Positions 57,953-64,000 of a stretch of 64,000 nt of DNA are shown here, piece by piece. The stretch is from contig CALYDD020000413.1 in NCBI GenBank assembly GCA_944472135.2, forward strand, positions 124,001-188,000. The letters run 5' to 3'. The translations under genes and the position numbers were made by a program. Source of the DNA: Trichobilharzia regenti (lineage: Eukaryota > Platyhelminthes > Trematoda > Strigeidida > Schistosomatidae). Positions within the stretch are counted from its first letter, which is position 1; every line of letters begins with the position of its first letter. The notes beneath the pieces are model-generated. The model was not told the DNA's origin, searched no databases, and saw only the letters and a list, made by a program, of their open reading frames with translations.

Positions 57953-59875
57953 TGATAGGATCCCACATATTTTGGTATTGACTGTTTAAACTTGCATATA
58001 TGGTATGTTATCATTCTCACGCATTTTGGTAGTGACTGCTAATTTTGTATATTATCATTCTCACGCATTTTGGTAGTGACTGCTAATTTTGTATATATGG
58101 TATAATATCATTCCCACACATTTTGTTACTGACTGTCAATGTCGCACATATGGCATATTATCATTTCTCACACACTTTGTTATTGGCTATTAAGGTCAAT
58201 TATTTCAAATGCTGTTAGCTGTCCATATTGTTGTAAAATGTATAAATACCATGGCTTTCTTTATCGTTGTTGCACTTCAATACACAGTCACAGTCCAGCC
58301 TTTGTCTTTTGATATTTGCGTGCTTTGCTAAGTCGGAAGGTACGACGAGCAGATAGACAGATTAGTTCAGGCGCAGACAGAATAAGGTGAAAACATCATC
58401 ATTCAATCCCCTAAATATATAACAATTGGCGACGGGGTTTACCTTAATTCAGTACAGTTATAACAATTGGCGACGGGGTTTTACTTAATTCAGTGCAGCT
58501 ACAACAATTGGCGACGGGATTTACTTAATTCATCGCAGTTATAACAAGCAAACGACGACAGTTTTTATTCTGTTCAGCGCAACTATATAACATTTTTGAC
58601 TGTCTAAATTACAACCCAATTATAATGTCTATCTCTCTGGACGATCTTCCGGTGACTGCAGTTGAGGTTGCCAGACACACACTGCGTGATCCAGTTTTAC
58701 AGCAAGTATCAAAGTTCATCCGATTTGGCTGGCCTCCACATGTTCATTCAAATGTTTTAAAACAGTTTTACCAGCGATGCCAATCCCTATCCATCGTTAA
58801 TGGATGCATAATGTTTGCTGATCGTGTTGTTGTTCCAGCTAATCTTCGTGACCATGTGCTTCGGCAGCTTCATATATCACATCCTGGTGTTGGGAGAATG
58901 AAGGCGATCGCTCGCAGTTATGTTTACTGGCCCAACATCGATGACCATATCGAAGACCTCGTTCGCAAGTGTAGTAAATGTGCTCAAGCATCAAAGTGTC
59001 CACGCAAGACAGAACTATGTTCCTGGCCACGACCGGACAAACCATGGTCCCGTGTTCATGTTGACTTCGCTGGACCGTTCAATAGTATGCATTTCTTAAT
59101 ATGTGTCGACGCGTTTTCCAAATGGCCAGAGATATTTCCTATGCATTCTGCCACATCAATTGCAACAGTGTCCCTCCTACGTCAACTATTACTGAACGTT
59201 TCGTCGACACCTTTAAGCGTGCTTATGCAAAAGCGAAGGGGGAGGGAACAACAGAAAAAATTTTGGATAAATTCTTGCTGCATTATCGTATGAATGAAAA
59301 AGGACAGTTATGTGGCAGACACACAGATCACGCTCTATCCAGTACCACGCAAAGGTCAACTCGACAAAGAAGAGCTCCGAAACCTTTGCAAATAGATCCA
59401 AAAAGCAAGTCCTACACTCTTTACGGGGGGAGGTGATAGGATCCCACATATTTTGGTATTGACTGTTTAAACTTGCATATATGGTATGTTATCATTCTCA
59501 CGCATTTTGGTAGTGACTGCTAATTTTGTATATTATCATTCTCACGCATTTTGGTAGTGACTGCTAATTTTGTATATATGGTATAATATCATTCCCACAC
59601 ATTTTGTTACTGACTGTCAATGTCGCACATATGGCATATTATCATTTCTCACACACTTTGTTATTGGCTATTAAGGTCAATTATTTCAAATGCTGTTAGC
59701 TGTCCATATTGTTGTAAAATGTATAAATACCATGGCTTTCTTTATCGTTGTTGCACTTCAATACACAGTCACAGTCCAGCCTTTGTCTTTTGATATTTGC
59801 GTGCTTTGCTAAGTCGGAAGGTACGACGAGCAGATAGACAGATTAGTTCAGGCGCAGACAGAGCAAGATACAACA
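57953..59875 (+). mobile_element. Internally deleted Ty3/Gypsy-type element, copy 2
   Basis: Same insertion site and ATATC duplication (57,948-57,952 and 59,876-59,880) as copy 1. The LTRs are at 57,953-58,381 (shared part) and 59,434-59,875, the polypurine tract at 59,425-59,433 and the leader repeats at 58,417-58,592. Identical breakpoints inside the element and in the target prove common descent by duplication. Differences from copy 1 are a few leader indels and DTFKRA in place of DTLKRA in the integrase tail. Confidence 0.92.
58625..59293 (+). pseudogene. Integrase fragment, copy 2
   Basis: Same 222-residue frame as 24,023-24,691: RNase H-to-integrase linker, zinc-binding H-H-C-C (histidines 83 and 86, cysteines 116 and 119) and core aspartates 147 and 162, ending at the same internal deletion. 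The C-terminal remnant in the next frame is 59,101-59,436, meaningful from about 59,167. Confidence 0.87.
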
Positions 59876-59880
59876 ATATC

Positions 59881-60440
59881 AAAGCTAGAATCGGAAAAGC
59901 AAGACAAGCTTTCATTACTCTCAAATCTGTGTGGAGGTCAACAGCACTCAGCATCAAAAATAAGATCCGGATTTTCAACTCTAATGTGAAGTCAGTGCTA
60001 CTCACCATACGGATCAGAGACTTGGCGAGTCATAAAGAGCATCTCAAACAAACTCCAAACCTTCATTAACAGCTGTCTCCGCTCAATACTCAAGATCAGA
60101 TGGCCAGAAAAGATTAGCAACAGGGATCTCTGGGAGCGAACCAATCAGGAACCGATTGTGAAACAAATAGGCAGAAAGAAATGGAGATGGATTGGCCATA
60201 CGTTGAGGAAACCATCAAGTTACATCACTAGACAAGCCCTCGAATGGAACCCGAAAGGGGGGTGGCGAGTTGGTCGTCCAAGGGTGACTTGGAGGAGGTC
60301 ATGCGAAGAGGAGATGAAAGCATGTGGACAGACCTGGAGCAGGGTGAAAAAGTTGTCAGAAAACCGAAGGCAATGGAGGTGCTCAGCTGAAGCCCTATGT
60401 TCCTCTAGGAACTAAAGGATACAATAATAATAATAATAAG
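59881..60440 (+). pseudogene. RTE5, 3' part: tail domain and AAT tract
   Basis: Resumes after the LTR element exactly as in RTE3, with the same CAC insertion that breaks LLYGSETW. The WIGHTLRKP frame runs 60,158-60,415 and an AAT tract ends the element. Confidence 0.85.
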
Positions 60441-63400
60441 CCTGCTGTGATTAGTTGCTGAATAAGCGTTGAACATATTTTCTGACTGACAAAATTAGTG
60501 ACCTAGACATTGACGTAAATTAATGTCTACAATTGGCGAGCAACCTGATCTCACCACAAAATGAGTAGCACGAATATAGGCATTTCAAGTTTCAAGTTGC
60601 TATTTGAATGTCATTATCTTTGGTGTAAATTACTCTGTGCCTACGCTTGGTTGGTCAGATACGTCCTTTGTTTGTTAGTCATCTATATTCCACGATACAA
60701 TGTCATGGGCGTGTCACCATTCAGAGTTGAGGATATAGCTGTTAAAAAGAGGCCAGGAAATGAACTCTGTGATGATTTTCCAACCTAAGAGCGTCAACCT
60801 GAGAAGGGTTGTAGGCGTACTGCTCTACGTCCTACAATTCTTCAAGGGTAGTACGTCGAAGAGCAGTCCACCGTACTTGGTGTGTTATTTTGTAGATATG
60901 TTCATGTTGTATATATTGATTTGGTATCATCTCTTATCTATTTGTTGGTTAATCTTGTTCGTGTTCGGACATTTTTCCACTTGAATCTTCAACCTGAGAG
61001 GGGTTGTAGGCGTACTGGTGTAAGTCCTGAGATTCTTCACAGGAATTACATGGTGATTTTCGAGGTTATGTGTACAGTTTATATATATATATATATATGT
61101 GGTGTGTCATATCAATTGGTGTTTTTGGATTCACTGTGTTTACCTGTTGTTTTCGTACTTTGTTGCATTGTATAATTTTGTTGAAATTTTCGTCGCGCTT
61201 ACTTCTGAAGTTGTTTCGAGTCTTCTACATCTGTGAATGAATTGATTGATGTTAAAGACAGCAGATGGGTCGTATACGCCGGGGAGACTAGTGGTGAAAA
61301 TGACATACACACGTAGACAAGGATTATCTGTGGAATCAGTGATTGAGAATGAATGTTCCGATTTAGGCTGTGGTCCCACACGCCGGGGAGCGAGAGTGTA
61401 GACGACTAGGGCTTGCATACGTCACTGTTACTAAGACTGAGGCACAATGAGTGACAAGGTAAGAAAAAGCTGTAAAATTCTTTCTCCATCGACGCTTTAG
61501 GAAGTCTTTATGAAATCGATGACTGTGAGATGAATTGCTGGAGAGCTTCCTTGATTTCGTAAAGACTCTCTACAGCGCTGATGGAGAAAGATTTTGACAG
61601 CTATTAAAACAATGTGGAGGGTGTCGTCATAACTTTTCACAAGTCTGATTCATTACTGGTGTGATGAGGACAAATACCGAGCAAATCCTAACCACCTGCT
61701 CACTGGCGTAATTGAAGTGAGGGCAGGAGTTGATACAATGATGATATTCATGCCAACGGTTGAGGCAATGAGAGAAACAAGTTCATATTAATGGGAACTA
61801 ACTTCTAACAACCATCCTAAATTCACCTACCTAAACAGGAAATCATCGTTTCAAACGCAGTAGGCTAGGTTGATGATTACACACGGAGGATCCTGAAATC
61901 AGGAAACAGATCATTACTATGAAATATATATGAAAGTCTTCAGCAGTCAACTCATTGAAATGATATGGAAAGATTCTCAAAAATGGCGCTCTATACGATG
62001 CAGAGACATGTCGAATTCACTAACAATAAAAACCTCAGAACAAGATGCTACGACTCGACACTAAAAATCAGATATGAGGTCATGAAACTTAAGAAACAAG
62101 GAGATCTTCCAGAACAAAAGACTGGCGTAGAACACACCATCCGACAAAACTGCGGAGGGAAATAAATATTGACTTAGGATAGATAAAGAGATAGGGGGAT
62201 AGAAACGGTACGTGGTATAGTCAAATAAGACGTAAACAGCGCCAGCGAACAATCAATGGGAATCCACATGTCAGATGTGTCTGATGGAGAAATGAGGCTG
62301 GACGTGTGAAGAGAAAACGTGATTGTCAGTACTCGTGAACACAGGTCACCATGATAGGATCTATCCTGTCACATTCCATCTCGTCTGGAATGGGTAAACA
62401 CCACTCGGAACAAAAGGAATGAATACTAATAACATTGATTATCTCCCTCAAATTTTGACTCCAAATCACGTGATTTACTTCCAAATTTCATTTCATCAGG
62501 AAACATGGTTGGTGAATGGGACATCAAATACAAATGAGCACTGGAGAACTGTTTCATTCTAGTTTGTGACTTGAAACCTAGCCTAGAATGCCTTTCGTAT
62601 TACAGTTGCGTATTGTGGAGAGATCTCTGAAGAAGTAGAAGAAGAAGGATGAAATAATTCTTCGATGGTCACTGGTTTCGACGAATTCTCCTACTGATGC
62701 TGTTCCACGATAAATTCTATCTAGGAATCATATGAAGAGAACTAGTCATTTTTAACCTTTCGTGTGAACCGAACTCACTGGAAGAGTTCATGGTGTTGAA
62801 ATGAATTATGCATCACGTTGGAGTTTGCATACGTCTCAATAGGTACTCAATATCGATGAAATATCCTTCTGATGAATTCAGATCCCAGTAACAGCCAACT
62901 GATATTAATATTTTTATTATCTGCGTGTTAATTCTGTTATTTCCTTGGATGCATAGTCAGTGAAAGACTTAAACAGGAATGTGGGTTTCAGTGTGGAATG
63001 AATAATGCGGTATGTTTAAATCAGTCAATCAATCGAAATGATCCTCAGAGAAGTCAAACTCAATACATGTCATGTCATTAAGAATGGAGTGAATATGATT
63101 TCCAAGTGAGTCACTCCTCAGAACTAATGAAAGTGGCTTTCTTCCATAACTCACATTAATATATATGTAAAACCTGTGCACTGTGGTAGCAAGTAATTCC
63201 ACTGCGTGATACATCTAATAAACAAACTGATATGCTATTGCATTTCCTACCTTCTTCTGCAATATCACACCAATCAATGAGCATAAAATGCATGAACAGT
63301 TGTAATTGGTGAGTGAGGACACTGTAGACAAAACTATAGTACATAACGTGATTTACGAATGATCATATTTGAATAATATGCTTGGTCGCCTAATTCACCT

Positions 63401-64000
63401 ATATAAGTAGTATAGTGCGTGTGCGCATGCGAAACAGTCAGATCGGTATATATTGCAGTTATGAAAGTGAAATGCAAGATTTTGTGAGAGCCTTCTTCTA
63501 AGAATGACGAATATCATGTTGTAATTGTATTTTCTCGTGATTTGGTATCATTTTTGCAAAATGATTTGTGGTATGGTAGTTGGTTTTATTACAGGTAATC
63601 ACTGCTTTCTTCGTTAATCCCAGATAGCAGTATAAGTAGTAGAACACTTTTTGCAAGCCGCCATGCAATTACGTTCATGGTGGCTAACAAATAACAAAAT
63701 AGATGATTCGGTGAATTTCTACTTGCCTACGATCAGATTGATAGTCTCACTTTGTACAAACCAATCACAATGTATTGACTTGAAACGTTTATCATCATCA
63801 TCACCAATAATAGAATTCATTCATTGCTTACCTCCTCGAGTGGAACACTGATCTACGTTGGAACATACCCTTTCCACACGATTGACTTCCTGCAATTCCG
63901 TCCGGCTCCACTACTCAACGTGAGCATTTGGTTCATCTTCACATTATATTTTCCATTTTGACATCATACCAAACCCATGTTTGTCGCTGATCGCTCAGGC
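60441..64000 (+). repeat. Spacer C, copy 5 (cut by window end)
   Basis: Follows C1 to the position equivalent to 11,534. It contains the fold-back at 61,468-61,602 and the TATA-like block at 63,399-63,431. A 5-bp deletion near 61,052 and a longer TA tract near 61,079 create a chance 97-codon frame. Whether it is truncated like C3 and followed by module D lies outside the window. Confidence 0.86.

Larger units (their letters stand above)
42581..64000 (+). repeat. Higher-order repeat, unit 2 (partial)
   Basis: This is a second, nearly identical copy of the 42.6-kb unit, cut by the window end inside spacer C5. It has module A, RTE4, spacer C4, RTE5 with the Gypsy-type insertion and spacer C5. 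It lacks one spacer-plus-RTE subunit present in unit 1: the order goes from C4 directly to the RTE carrying the LTR element. Differences from unit 1 are scattered substitutions, short indels and changes in AT and ATT simple-repeat length. Confidence 0.92.

Noticed and set aside
42581..64000. The second unit as a plain assembly duplicate
   Set aside because: Unit 2 differs from unit 1 by many substitutions, simple-repeat lengths, private nonsense codons in RTE5 and one missing subunit, which an artefactual copy would not show. Haplotype mis-joining cannot be excluded from sequence alone.

Overview
The window looks like a repeat-dense block of a platyhelminth genome, most likely a schistosome or a close trematode relative. 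The basis is AT-rich DNA, RTE-type non-LTR retrotransposons resembling the SR2-type elements of schistosomes, a CR1/Jockey-type element, GIY-YIG Penelope-like elements and a Ty3/Gypsy LTR element. The species assignment is inference. I found no convincing host protein gene, rRNA or tRNA gene. Every recognisable coding stretch belongs to a transposable element and most are broken.

Layout. The window is part of a higher-order repeat about 42.57 kb long. Position 42,581 restarts the sequence of position 1, and 42,581-64,000 repeats the first unit at near identity. Unit 1 reads: module A (1-6,521, decayed TE fragments); a truncated RTE (6,522-7,970); spacer C1 (7,971-13,524); RTE2 (13,525-15,934); spacer C2 (15,935-21,487); RTE3 (21,488-25,838) split by a 1.93-kb Gypsy-type insertion (23,348-25,273); a shortened spacer C3 (25,839-30,098); and module D (30,099 to about 42,580). 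Unit 2 reads: module A (42,581-49,094), RTE4, C4, RTE5 carrying the same Gypsy insertion, and C5 running off the end. A nested tandem unit of about 7.96 kb (spacer C plus RTE) occurs once more in unit 1 than in the visible part of unit 2.

Module D holds a 1.66-kb near-perfect inverted repeat (30,773-32,436 against 37,329-38,463 plus 40,385-40,912). Its arms contain a CR1-type endonuclease and a decayed RTE piece. The 4.9-kb spacer contains one Penelope-like element. A second Penelope-like element (38,464-40,372) sits in the right arm only, flanked by a 12-bp target duplication and bounded by 350-bp inverted copies of its own 3' region. Diverged and inverted fragments of spacer C are scattered through module D.

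How the parts relate. The sequence records nested events: RTE insertion and decay, tandem duplication of C plus RTE, Gypsy insertion, duplication of the whole 42.6-kb unit, inverted duplication in D, Penelope insertion, and continuing exchange between copies (four-gamete patterns and conversion-like patches). Such arrays are typical of heterochromatin. A sex-chromosome (W) location would fit schistosomes but cannot be shown from this window.
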